Assembly (NCBI RefSeq): GCF_009708005.2 | Contig: NZ_CP052757.1 | Location: 3,596,001-3,660,000 of the forward strand | DNA: 64,000 nt | Reading direction: 5' to 3' | Source of the DNA: Cellulosimicrobium protaetiae | GTDB lineage: Bacteria; Actinomycetota; Actinomycetes; Actinomycetales; Cellulomonadaceae | Shown here: piece after piece, positions 7,546 to 15,420 of the stretch | Layout of the letters: the number at the start of each line of letters is the position of its first letter | Numbering within the stretch: position 1 is the stretch's first letter | Notes under the pieces: generated by a model | Databases searched by the model: none | What the model saw: only the letters and a program-made list of their open reading frames with translations | Told to the model about the DNA's origin: nothing | Made by a program: the position numbers and the translations under genes

Positions 7546-9214
7546 CGATCCGGCCCAGCTGCTCGCGGACGACCTGCTCAAGACGGCTCGACTCCTCGAA
7601 CTGCTCGAAGAGCTCCTTCGTCAGCCTCGCGATCTTCTCCTCGACGGGTTCGCCGTCGTCTTCGACCTCGGCGGCGCCGACATAGCGGCCCGGCGTCAGG
7701 GCATAGTCGGCATCCTTGATCTCGGCGAGGCTGGCTGAGTAGGCGAAGCCGGGGACGTCCTCGTACTCCAGCCCGGCGGCGACGGCCGACTTCGTCCCGC
7801 GCCAGGCGTGGAACGTGCCGGCGATCTTTGCGATGTCGTCGTCGGACAGCGCGCGCTCGGCGCGGTCGACCATGTGGCCGAGGTTGCGGGCGTCGAGGAA
7901 GAGCACCTGACCGGTGCGGTCCACGGACCCGCGCGAGCCCGCCGTCTTGTCCTTGGCGAAGAACCACACGCACACGGGGATCCCGGTGGACCGGAAGAGC
8001 TGCGTGGGCAGCGCGACCATGCAGGACACGAGGTCGGCCTCGACGAGCTGGGCGCGGATCTCGCCCTCTCCGCCGGAGTTGGAGGACATAGAGCCATTGG
8101 CCATCACGACGCCGGCGGACCCACCGGGCGCGAGCTTGGACAGGATGTGCTGGATCCAGCCGTAGTTGGCGTTCCCGGCGGGCGGGACGCCGTAGCGCCA
8201 GCGGGCGTCGTCGGTGGTGCGGGCCCAGTCCTTGATGTTGAAGGGCGGGTTGGCCATGACGTAGTCCATCTGCACGTCGGGGTGCAGGTCGCGCGCGAAC
8301 GTGTCGCCCCAGCGCGAGCCGAGCTGGCCGGTGAGGCCGTGCACGGCGAGGTTCATCTTCGCCATGCGCCAGGTGCGCTCGTTGAGCTCCTGCCCGTACA
8401 CGGAGATCGCCTGCGGGTCGGCGCCGTGGCGCTCGAGGAACTTCTCGGCCTGGACGAACATGCCACCGGACCCGCACGCCGGGTCGTACACGCGGCCGGA
8501 GTACGGCTCGAGCATCTCGACGAGCACGCGCACCACGCCGGGGGGCGTGTAGAACTCGCCGCCGCGCTTGCCCTCGGCGGCGGCGAACTTCGCGAGGAAG
8601 TACTCGTAGACCTCGCCGAGCACGTCGCGCGCCCGGATCGCGCCGACGCCGGTGAACCGCGCCGAGCTGAACAGGTCCACGAGCTCGCCGAGGCGGCGCT
8701 GGTCCACGCTGTTCGAGTTGAAGATCGTCGGGAGCGTCGCGGCGAGCGCGGGGTTCGACCCCATGATGTGCACCATCGCGTCGTCGACGAGCTCGCCGAT
8801 CGTCGCACCGGGCTCCTCGGGCGTGGCCGTACGCCCCTTGGCGTGCTGCGCGAGGTAGCCCCAGCGCGACCGCGTCGGGACCCAGAACACACCCGCGCCG
8901 CGGTACTCGTCCTGGTCCTCCAGCAGGGGCTGCGCATCCTCCTCGCTCAGGCCGTCCGCGACGCACTCGGCGAGGATCGCGCCACGCCGCTCCTCGAACG
9001 CGTCGGACACGTACTTGAGGAACACGAGCCCCAGGACCACGTCCTTGTACTGGCTCGCGTCCATGGAGCCGCGGAGCTTGTCCGCGGCCTTCCACAGCGT
9101 GTCCTTGAGCTCCTTCATGGTGGTCGCCGTGCTCGGCGTCGCCACCGCCTGCTTCGTCCTCGGGGGCACTTCTGCTCGCTTCCTCGAATGGTCCTCATGA
9201 ACAGCCCTGCTCAC
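7538..9214 (-). CDS. hsdM: Type I DNA methyltransferase subunit HsdM (N6-adenine)
   Basis: Adenine-N6 DNA methyltransferase, 558 residues. After a poorly conserved first 30 residues comes the HsdM N-terminal helical domain (MKELKDTLWKAADKLRGSMD, then VVLGLVFLKYVSDAFEERR), then the SAM-binding motif I DPACGSGGMF at about residue 243 and the catalytic motif IV NPPFN at about 321, both intact. EFYTPPGVVRVLVEML just before motif I is typical of the family. The GTG start overlaps the upstream fusion gene (GTGA) and the end overlaps hsdS. With HsdS it should form an active M2S methylase. Because no hsdR is present in the window, restriction would have to come from another gene. Confidence 0.93.
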   Translation of the reverse strand: MSRAVHEDHSRKRAEVPPRTKQAVATPSTATTMKELKDTLWKAADKLRGSMDASQYKDVVLGLVFLKYVSDAFEERRGAILAECVADGLSEEDAQPLLEDQDEYRGAGVFWVPTRSRWGYLAQHAKGRTATPEEPGATIGELVDDAMVHIMGSNPALAATLPTIFNSNSVDQRRLGELVDLFSSARFTGVGAIRARDVLGEVYEYFLAKFAAAEGKRGGEFYTPPGVVRVLVEMLEPYSGRVYDPACGSGGMFVQAEKFLERHGADPQAISVYGQELNERTWRMAKMNLAVHGLTGQLGSRWGDTFARDLHPDVQMDYVMANPPFNIKDWARTTDDARWRYGVPPAGNANYGWIQHILSKLAPGGSAGVVMANGSMSSNSGGEGEIRAQLVEADLVSCMVALPTQLFRSTGIPVCVWFFAKDKTAGSRGSVDRTGQVLFLDARNLGHMVDRAERALSDDDIAKIAGTFHAWRGTKSAVAAGLEYEDVPGFAYSASLAEIKDADYALTPGRYVGAAEVEDDGEPVEEKIARLTKELFEQFEESSRLEQVVREQLGRIDG

Positions 9215-11364
9215 GAGCCGGGCTCATCCTTGCGCATACGTACGACACCGGTCGTGACGCCGTCGACCAGCACCCGCTCCAGCTCCTCGAGCCGCGCCAG
9301 CTCGGTACGGACCGCGGCGCGGCGTGCACGCACCCGCGCGAGCGCCGCGACGACGTCGTCCGCCTGGTCGGCCGGGACGAGCCGCACGTCCCAGGACCGC
9401 CAGCGGGTCCCCCGGGCCTGCGCCGCGACGTCGCGCGCGAGCACCTCGGGCGCGAGCAGCACCCCGGGCCCGACGGCGCCCGGCCGCTCCCCCGGACCGC
9501 GCGCCCGCAGGCGCAGCACCCGGGCAGGGAAGGCGACCACGGAGAAGCCCGCGGTGTCGACGATCGCGGCGGGGCGCGGCGTCGTGCAGAACACGACGTC
9601 GCCCGGCTCGGTGAGACGCCCCGCCGGATACCGGGCGGCGAACCCGAGCCGGTCGACGACACGCGCCCCGACCTCCACGTCGCCGAGCAGCTCGGGAACG
9701 CCGAGGACCCGCGACTCACCCGCCGGGTCGTCGCCCGGCGCGCGCACGTCGGCGTCGTCGAGCCGGTTGCCCGGGACCCGACGCACGACGCCGCCCTCGA
9801 CCACGCTGCCCAGCCGCACCCGGCGCGCCGGCTCGGCGTCACCGCGCTCGATCTTGACGCCGAGCGCAGGCCGCGAGTCGCCGTCGATGCCGTCGACGAG
9901 CTCGACGGCGCGCGACACCGCGGCGCCTCCGTCGTCGCGCGCGACCGGCTCGACCGGGCGCGCGACCTCCACCAGGCTCCCCCGAGACGCGAGCAGCTCG
10001 CGGGTGCGCACGAACCGGGAGTACCGGAAGGCGTGCCGCGCGACGTCGTCCGACGTACCGAGCGCCGCGACGACGTCGGTCACGAGATCCTCGACCACCC
10101 CTCGGGGCAGGGTGCCGCGGACGGGCGAGACCCCCGAGAGGTCGGCCACGGTCATCCAGCGCTCCGCGATGTCGAGGCCAGGGTCGCCGTCCCCCAGGAT
10201 CCACAGCGCGAGGCGCTCCCGCGAACGCTCGACGAGCAGACCGGCAGGCAGGAGGACCGCCGCGCGCAGGCGGTTCGTGCGCAGCAGGGCCGAGCGCGCC
10301 GACTCCGCGTCGGGTGACGACGACCCGTCGATCAGCGCGCTGGCCGGCCCGATCACGAGCGCGTACTGCCCGTCGGCGAGGCCGAGCACGAGGTCGTCGA
10401 CGAGGTCGAGGACGGCGACGTCGTCCAGCGCACCGAAGCCGACCGACGGGACCTGGGTCACCACGAGCGGGAGCTCGTGAGGCCCGGGAGCTCGGGCGAC
10501 GGACTCGCCCTCCAGGGGCCGCACCGACCAGCCGTGCGCGCCGAGCCGGCGGCGGACGAGGCGGTGGGCGTCGCCCGTCGGCACGTGGGCCGTCGGGGAC
10601 TCGACGACCTCGCCGCGGCCGAGGACGGCGGCCAGGATGTCCCCGCAACCCGGGTACGGGTCGGCGACGGCGCGCTCCACCGTCACCCCCGACGCCGCGT
10701 GGTCGCCCCCGACGGCACCCGCCAGGTCCGCGACGAGCGCGAGCGCGGCGGGTGCGAGCGCCGACCGGGAGAGCTCGTCACGACCCGCGCGGAACCGGTC
10801 CGCGAGCAGCGCCTCCACCGCGGCACCGGGCGTGTACGCCGACCCGGCTGCGAGGTCCGCGAGCGCTGCGAACCGGTCGAGGTGATCCCCGAGCGCCTCG
10901 ACCTCCGCGTAGAGGGCGTCGTCGTCCGGGTCGAGCTCGTCCGCCAGGTCGAGGACGTCGTCCACGTCGAGGGACCCGAGGGGCTCGGACACGTAGGCCT
11001 TGAGGCGCAGGAGCGCGGTGAGTCCGGCGAAGGCGACGTCGCGGTCCGGGCCGGACGCGTCGTCGAGCACCGCCCGCAGCGCGACGTCCGCACGGAACGC
11101 GCGGTTGTTGCCGAGGCCGCTCGCCTCGACCCAGTCCGCCACGTCCGACGCGCGGAACAGCAGCGCCTCGGAGCGCGACCGTCCCGGGACGACGACCGCC
11201 CGTCGAACCGGCGCGGGGAACGGCGTGGGGCCGGTGGCGTGGCGCCGGCGCCAGACCGAGACCACCGGACGTCGGACATGGGCGAGCTCGGCGACGTCGG
11301 CGAGCGTGAGGCGCAGGTCCGCGAGCAGCGGCGACGACACGGGGATCGCAGGAGAAACCGTCAC
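9211..11364 (-). CDS. HTH-degenerate N6-methylase-TRD fusion, first gene of the HsdMS operon
   Basis: This protein of about 717 residues reads as three parts. Residues 10-90 look like a helix-turn-helix/AlpA-type DNA-binding region (LTLADVAELAHVRRPVVSVW). Residues 190-420 resemble a type I methylase but are degenerate: motif I reads DPYPGCGD and the NPPY position reads VTQVPS, so catalysis is unlikely. Residues 500-715 resemble half of an HsdS (a TRD with GDVVFCTTPRP, then the helix ARVRARRAAVRTELARLEEL). I choose GTG 11364 over GTG 11373 because AGGAGG then sits 8 bases upstream. The stop overlaps hsdM. It may act as a regulator or alternative specificity partner of HsdM; that is inference. 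Confidence 0.65.
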   Translation of the reverse strand: MTVSPAIPVSSPLLADLRLTLADVAELAHVRRPVVSVWRRRHATGPTPFPAPVRRAVVVPGRSRSEALLFRASDVADWVEASGLGNNRAFRADVALRAVLDDASGPDRDVAFAGLTALLRLKAYVSEPLGSLDVDDVLDLADELDPDDDALYAEVEALGDHLDRFAALADLAAGSAYTPGAAVEALLADRFRAGRDELSRSALAPAALALVADLAGAVGGDHAASGVTVERAVADPYPGCGDILAAVLGRGEVVESPTAHVPTGDAHRLVRRRLGAHGWSVRPLEGESVARAPGPHELPLVVTQVPSVGFGALDDVAVLDLVDDLVLGLADGQYALVIGPASALIDGSSSPDAESARSALLRTNRLRAAVLLPAGLLVERSRERLALWILGDGDPGLDIAERWMTVADLSGVSPVRGTLPRGVVEDLVTDVVAALGTSDDVARHAFRYSRFVRTRELLASRGSLVEVARPVEPVARDDGGAAVSRAVELVDGIDGDSRPALGVKIERGDAEPARRVRLGSVVEGGVVRRVPGNRLDDADVRAPGDDPAGESRVLGVPELLGDVEVGARVVDRLGFAARYPAGRLTEPGDVVFCTTPRPAAIVDTAGFSVVAFPARVLRLRARGPGERPGAVGPGVLLAPEVLARDVAAQARGTRWRSWDVRLVPADQADDVVAALARVRARRAAVRTELARLEELERVLVDGVTTGVVRMRKDEPGS

Positions 11365-11430
11365 TGTGCACACCTCCTCGGGTCGTGTTCGTCGTCGTGA
11401 CCCCGACCCTATCGGGATTCAGCGCCGTGC

Positions 11431-11460
11431 CAGTCACGACTGCGATAAGCCCTCTTATCG
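11431..11460. promoter_or_regulatory. Two adjacent perfect inverted repeats between divergent operons
   Basis: CAGTC-AC-GACTG (11431-11442) is followed directly by CGATAAG-CCCT-CTTATCG (11443-11460). Both are perfect and lie in the only gap between the HsdMS operon (minus) and the zinc-ribbon/DUF3892 genes that precede Zorya (plus). Reading toward the minus operon, the first repeat overlaps a possible -35 (GTGACT) about 19 bp from a TAGGGT. They are good candidates for operators bound by the HTH domain of the first gene. Confidence 0.5.
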
Positions 11461-11545
11461 ACTCTCGCGTCGACCGGGAGCCTGCGAATCGAGAACGCTC
11501 CTCCATGACCGGTCACAGCGGCCGGCGCAGGGCGAAGGAGCTCGC

Positions 11546-11686
11546 ATGACCCCGATCAGCCACGTGAGGTGCCGGTGCGGGTCCGTGTACCCCCTCCACG
11601 AGGGACGCGGCCTGTGCCCGCACTGCGTGTCCCTCACCCCGCCCGCCGACCGAGCCGCCGCCGAGCCGGACGTCGACGACGACTGA
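11546..11686 (+). CDS. 46-residue zinc-ribbon protein
   Basis: A short protein with CRCGSVYPLHEG and then CPHC, four cysteines in two CxC/CxxC knuckles that would hold one zinc ion, followed by an acidic tail (AAAEPDVDDD). A clear ribosome site (GAAGGAG) precedes the ATG. It opens a series of plus-strand genes leading into Zorya and is divergent from the HsdMS operon. No function is known to me. Confidence 0.6.
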   Translation: MTPISHVRCRCGSVYPLHEGRGLCPHCVSLTPPADRAAAEPDVDDD

Positions 11687-11747
11687 GCTCCGGCACCCCC
11701 GTCTCGTCGCCCCTGCACCCCGCACCCCGCACCGCTAGGAGACCACC

Positions 11748-12029
11748 ATGCCGTTCATCCGCTCCGTCCGGGTCGCGCACCCGGGCGCCACCAACGAGCA
11801 CGTCGTCGAGGTCCGCTACTCGACCACCACGACCGGTCCGCTCCGCGCCGGGACTCGCGAGGCCGTGCACGCCGCCATCCGCCGCGGCGAGCGCTTCCGC
11901 ACGTTCGACGAGCGCACGCACAACCAGGCCGACGTCGTCGCCCGCGTCAGCTCGCGCGGGACCCGCTACATCGCGACCGTCGCGAACGGACGCGAGACCG
12001 ACAACCTCCTGCACCTCCCCCGCCACTGA
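11748..12029 (+). CDS. DUF3892 family protein
   Basis: A 93-residue protein matching the DUF3892 pattern: RSVRVAHPGATNEHVVEVRY near the start, an Arg-rich middle with GERFRTFDE, and the C-terminal GTRYIATVANGRETDNLLHL, whose TDNLxxLP ending is the family hallmark. DUF3892 proteins are small single-domain proteins, often scattered near mobile or defence genes. The ribosome site TAGGAGA precedes the ATG. It sits between the zinc-ribbon gene and the lipoprotein. Function unknown. Confidence 0.8.
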   Translation: MPFIRSVRVAHPGATNEHVVEVRYSTTTTGPLRAGTREAVHAAIRRGERFRTFDERTHNQADVVARVSSRGTRYIATVANGRETDNLLHLPRH

Positions 12030-12073
12030 ACGCACCCCGACCCACCGAAGCCGCACCGAACCGAAGGAGCACC

Positions 12074-12814
12074 ATGTCCCCGTACACCCAGCCCCTGTCC
12101 GTGCCCCCGCTGCGCGGCGCCCGCGCCGTCGCAGCGGCCCTCTCCCTCGTCGGGTCGCTCACCGCGTGCGGTCTCGCGGCGCCGGTCGCCCCGGAGGTGA
12201 CCCCGACCGCGTCGTCGACCTCGACCGAGCCGGCCGAGACCGAGCCCACGCTGACCGGTACGTATCAGGAGGGCTACGACCTCGGGTACGAGCACGGGTC
12301 GACGACGGGCGCGCGTGCCGGTACCACCTTCCTCGCCGAGCGGACCGAGCAGTTCAACGACGGCTACGAGGCCGGGTACTCCACGGGCAAGGACGAGGCC
12401 GAGGCCGCGAACCAGAACCCCGTGACGTCGTTCGGCACGCCCATGGAGTGGGAGGACGGTCTCACGCTCACGGTCACCAACGACGGCTACTTCACCCCGA
12501 GCGAGTGGGCGGCGGTCGGGGACTTCCCCACCTATCTCAGCTTCACGTTCACCGTCACCAACGGGACGGCCACCACCTGGTCCTCGTCGGGGTACACGCA
12601 GGTCACGAGCGGGGGCGTCGCGGGCGACGAGGTGTACGACTCCGACCAGGGCTACGGCGGCGCACCCACGGCCCCGGTGCTCGCGGGGCAGTCGATCACC
12701 TGGAAGCAGGGATTCGGTGTCACGGACCCGGCGGACCTCACGATGAACGTGTCGCTCGACTGGGACCACGTCGACGTCGTCTACACGACGGTCGAGGACG
12801 CCTGGACCTTCTAG
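12074..12814 (+). CDS. Secreted lipoprotein with GYxxGY repeats and a DUF4352-like domain
   Basis: Predicted membrane-anchored extracellular lipoprotein of 246 residues. The signal peptide (about 1-34) ends in a lipobox, LTAC, with Cys at about residue 35. A Thr/Ser/Pro/Glu-rich linker follows. Residues about 68-110 carry a repeated GY(D/E)xGY pattern (EGYDLGYEHG, DGYEAGYSTG). The C-terminal half reads as a beta-sandwich of the DUF4352 type (TLTVTNDGYFTP, LSFTFTVTNGTATTW). A ribosome site AAGGAG precedes the ATG. It lies about 130 bp upstream of zorA on the same strand; whether it belongs to the defence locus or is a passenger cannot be told from sequence. Confidence 0.65.
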   Translation: MSPYTQPLSVPPLRGARAVAAALSLVGSLTACGLAAPVAPEVTPTASSTSTEPAETEPTLTGTYQEGYDLGYEHGSTTGARAGTTFLAERTEQFNDGYEAGYSTGKDEAEAANQNPVTSFGTPMEWEDGLTLTVTNDGYFTPSEWAAVGDFPTYLSFTFTVTNGTATTWSSSGYTQVTSGGVAGDEVYDSDQGYGGAPTAPVLAGQSITWKQGFGVTDPADLTMNVSLDWDHVDVVYTTVEDAWTF

Positions 12815-12946
12815 TCCAGCGCCGTCATCAGATCGTGAGGTGATTTCACCCGGTCGGGCGGCATGTCCTGCTTGCGGAAGATGCGATCATTCGGCGGCAC
12901 CACCACGTACTCCCGGTGCCGCGCGACACGTACGAAAGGCACCACC

Positions 12947-14623
12947 ATGGCGGAGCAGGAGCTCGGCGGATTCTGGACCCTGATCTGGCCCGACTGGAGC
13001 GCGGTGGGCGACGGGGGTGTCCACGCCGCCGCCCCGGTCCTCGTCGTCCTCATCTGGATCGTCGCCGCGATCGCGTGCGGCTTCGCGTGGGCCCAGGCTC
13101 GTCGGGCGAGGAGCTTGGCAGACGAGACCGACGCCCTGCTGGAGGGCGTGACCACCGACACCCTGTGGGAGCACCGGGCGGAGGTCCTCCGTCGGTCGGC
13201 CACGGCATCGCCCGAGGTCGCCGACGCGTGGCGCGAGTTCGACGAGACGCTCGTCTCCGTGACCGACGAGCGCAAGGTGTGGAACACCGTCGAGGCGGAG
13301 CAGCTCTTCAACGCCTCACGGTTCGCGCCGCGGCTCCTCCACAACCGGTTCCTTGACGCGGCACCGGCCGCACTCACCACCCTCGGCCTGCTCGGCACGT
13401 TCCTCGGCCTCACGGTGGGACTCCGGGGGCTGGACCTCGACGGCGACTCCGACACGCTCACCACGGGCATCCAGACCCTCGTCGCCGGAGCCGGCGTGGG
13501 CTTCACCGCATCGTTGTGGGGAGTCGGGACCAGCCTCCTCGTGAACGTCCTGACGAAGTACTGGGAACGGCGTGCGGTCCGACGCATCGAACGGCTCCAG
13601 TCGCGGATCGACGCCCTCTTCACGCTCCGCTCGCCGGAGCAGTCCCTCATCGACATCGCCCGGTCCACGCGCGAGTCACAGGAGTCGCTCACCGAGCTGC
13701 ACCAGAAGATCGGCGACAAGCTCCAGGAAGCTCTCGTCGGGGTCGCGGAGCAGACGCGCGATGCCGTCACCCAGTCGATGGAGAACGCGCTCGCCCCCGT
13801 GATGCAGGACCTCGCGTCGAAGGCGGCGAACCAGTCCGCGGAGGTCTTCGAGAAGGTCTCGGAGCAGCTGACGTCGTCGTTCCACGCGATCGGCACCTCC
13901 CTCGCCGAGGGGCTCACCCAGTCGTCGGAGTCCATGCGCTCGACGCTCGAGTACATGGCGGAGAAGCTTGCGCAGCAGGCCGACCAGTACCGCGAGCAGA
14001 TGGCCGAGCTGCAGGCGGCGACCGCTCGGCAGGTCGAGCTCCTGGAGCAGTCGCTCCCGCGCGTCGTCGAGAGCGTGCAGGAGGCCACGACGCGTCTCGA
14101 GACCGGGTCCGAGCGGCTCGAGACCGCCGCGAAGCACCTCGCCGTCACGTCCGACCGCTTCGAGACGGTGAGCGAGAAGTTCGGCGACGTCCTCGCGGAC
14201 AGCGCCGAGGCGTTCGAGGAGATGAGCGCCAAGAACACCGGCGCCGCGAACGTGCTCGAGAGCCTCTCCGGGCAGATGGTGGAGCTCACCACGACGACCG
14301 TCGCCGCGAGCGCCACGCTCGAAGCGTCCGCAGAGACCCTGCACCAGGGGTTCGGGACCCTGCGCGCGCAGCAGAACGAGTTCCTCGTCGACCTCGAACG
14401 GACGCTCGCGTCGCACTCGGAGGTCATCGCCACCTGGCTCAACACCTACTCCGACGAGGTGAGCAAGCACACCGGCCGCCGGATGGAGGAGTGGAACCGG
14501 CACACCGAGAGCTTCACCACGACGATGCTGACCGCGGTGCAGGCGATGTCGTACGCCGTCGACGAGCTGAACGAGTCGGTCGAGCAGCGCCGCGGACCGG
14601 AACCTGAGGCGGAGGCCGCGTGA
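12947..14623 (+). CDS. zorA: Zorya anti-phage system, ZorA (MotA/TolQ/ExbB-like)
   Basis: ZorA forms the pentameric proton-driven inner-membrane motor of Zorya together with ZorB. The start at ATG 12947 has GAAAGG upstream. The 558 residues show a first membrane segment at about 29-47, and the MotA_ExbB core with two more at about 138-157 (LTTLGLLGTFLGLTVGL) and 175-202 (GAGVGFTASLWGVGTSLLVN). The rest (about 205-545) is a long, polar, helical tail with heptad character, the part that in known ZorA projects into the cytoplasm. This tail is shorter than in the roughly 730-residue E. coli protein. The stop overlaps the zorB start (GTGA). Confidence 0.9.
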   Translation: MAEQELGGFWTLIWPDWSAVGDGGVHAAAPVLVVLIWIVAAIACGFAWAQARRARSLADETDALLEGVTTDTLWEHRAEVLRRSATASPEVADAWREFDETLVSVTDERKVWNTVEAEQLFNASRFAPRLLHNRFLDAAPAALTTLGLLGTFLGLTVGLRGLDLDGDSDTLTTGIQTLVAGAGVGFTASLWGVGTSLLVNVLTKYWERRAVRRIERLQSRIDALFTLRSPEQSLIDIARSTRESQESLTELHQKIGDKLQEALVGVAEQTRDAVTQSMENALAPVMQDLASKAANQSAEVFEKVSEQLTSSFHAIGTSLAEGLTQSSESMRSTLEYMAEKLAQQADQYREQMAELQAATARQVELLEQSLPRVVESVQEATTRLETGSERLETAAKHLAVTSDRFETVSEKFGDVLADSAEAFEEMSAKNTGAANVLESLSGQMVELTTTTVAASATLEASAETLHQGFGTLRAQQNEFLVDLERTLASHSEVIATWLNTYSDEVSKHTGRRMEEWNRHTESFTTTMLTAVQAMSYAVDELNESVEQRRGPEPEAEAA

Positions 14624-15420
14624 GGCGACTCCTCCACCGTGGCCGGAGCGCCGAGGCCACGGAGGACTCGGTGTGGATCTCCTTCTCCGACCTCATGACG
14701 TCGCTGCTCACCATCTTCATGCTGGCGGCGGTCGTGCTCGTGCTCTCGCTCACCCAGAAGCAGGAGGCGCTCGCCACGGAGCAGGAGCGCGCAGAGGCGC
14801 AGCAGCAGGCGTTCGACCAGACGCTCGGATCGCTCAGCGAGGCCGAGACGGTCCGTGCGCAGATGCTCGTCGAGATCCGGGACGCCCTCGCCGCGCAAGG
14901 AATCGAGGTGACGGTCAGCGCGGACAACTCCGTCCTGAGCATCCCGACCTCCCTGCTGGGCTTCGAGGCGGGCTCGTACGAGATCCGGCCGCAGCACCAG
15001 CAGCTCGCCCTCACGATCGGCGACACCATCGCCGAGGTCCTCTCGCGCGACGACCGCTACACGTACCTCGACACCGTGTTCGTGGAAGGGCACACCGACA
15101 ACACGCCCTTCCCCGGGCTCGAGGGCTCGGGGAACTGGGGCCTGTCGACCTTCCGTGCCATCTCGCTGTGGCGGTTGTGGGACGAACGGCTCGCCCCCGA
15201 GCGCCAGCTCGACTCGCTGCAGCGCGAGGACGGTCGCACCCTCTTCTCGGTCGCCGGCTACGGCGAGAGCCGACCGGCGACCGCCACCCAGCTGACCGAC
15301 GACGAGCGTGCCGCCAACCGGCGCATCGACGTGCGGTTCACGGAGAAGCGGCTCAGCGCCGAGGATCTCGCCGCAATCCTCGACGCGCAGATCTCGCTCA
15401 GGGCCGGGGACGGCACGTGA
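14620..15420 (+). CDS. zorB: Zorya anti-phage system, ZorB (MotB/OmpA-like stator)
   Basis: ZorB is the dimeric stator partner of ZorA; its OmpA-like domain binds peptidoglycan. The 266 residues start with a short basic cytoplasmic end, then a single membrane segment at about 22-45 beginning SFSDLMTSLL. The Asp at about residue 24 is the proton-carrying position expected of MotB-type proteins. A short coiled linker follows, then the OmpA/MotB fold with VEGHTDNTPF (about 156) and NRRIDVRF (about 233), the two diagnostic peptidoglycan-binding motifs. It is translationally coupled to zorA and zorC by GTGA overlaps at both ends. Confidence 0.92.
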   Translation: MRRLLHRGRSAEATEDSVWISFSDLMTSLLTIFMLAAVVLVLSLTQKQEALATEQERAEAQQQAFDQTLGSLSEAETVRAQMLVEIRDALAAQGIEVTVSADNSVLSIPTSLLGFEAGSYEIRPQHQQLALTIGDTIAEVLSRDDRYTYLDTVFVEGHTDNTPFPGLEGSGNWGLSTFRAISLWRLWDERLAPERQLDSLQREDGRTLFSVAGYGESRPATATQLTDDERAANRRIDVRFTEKRLSAEDLAAILDAQISLRAGDGT

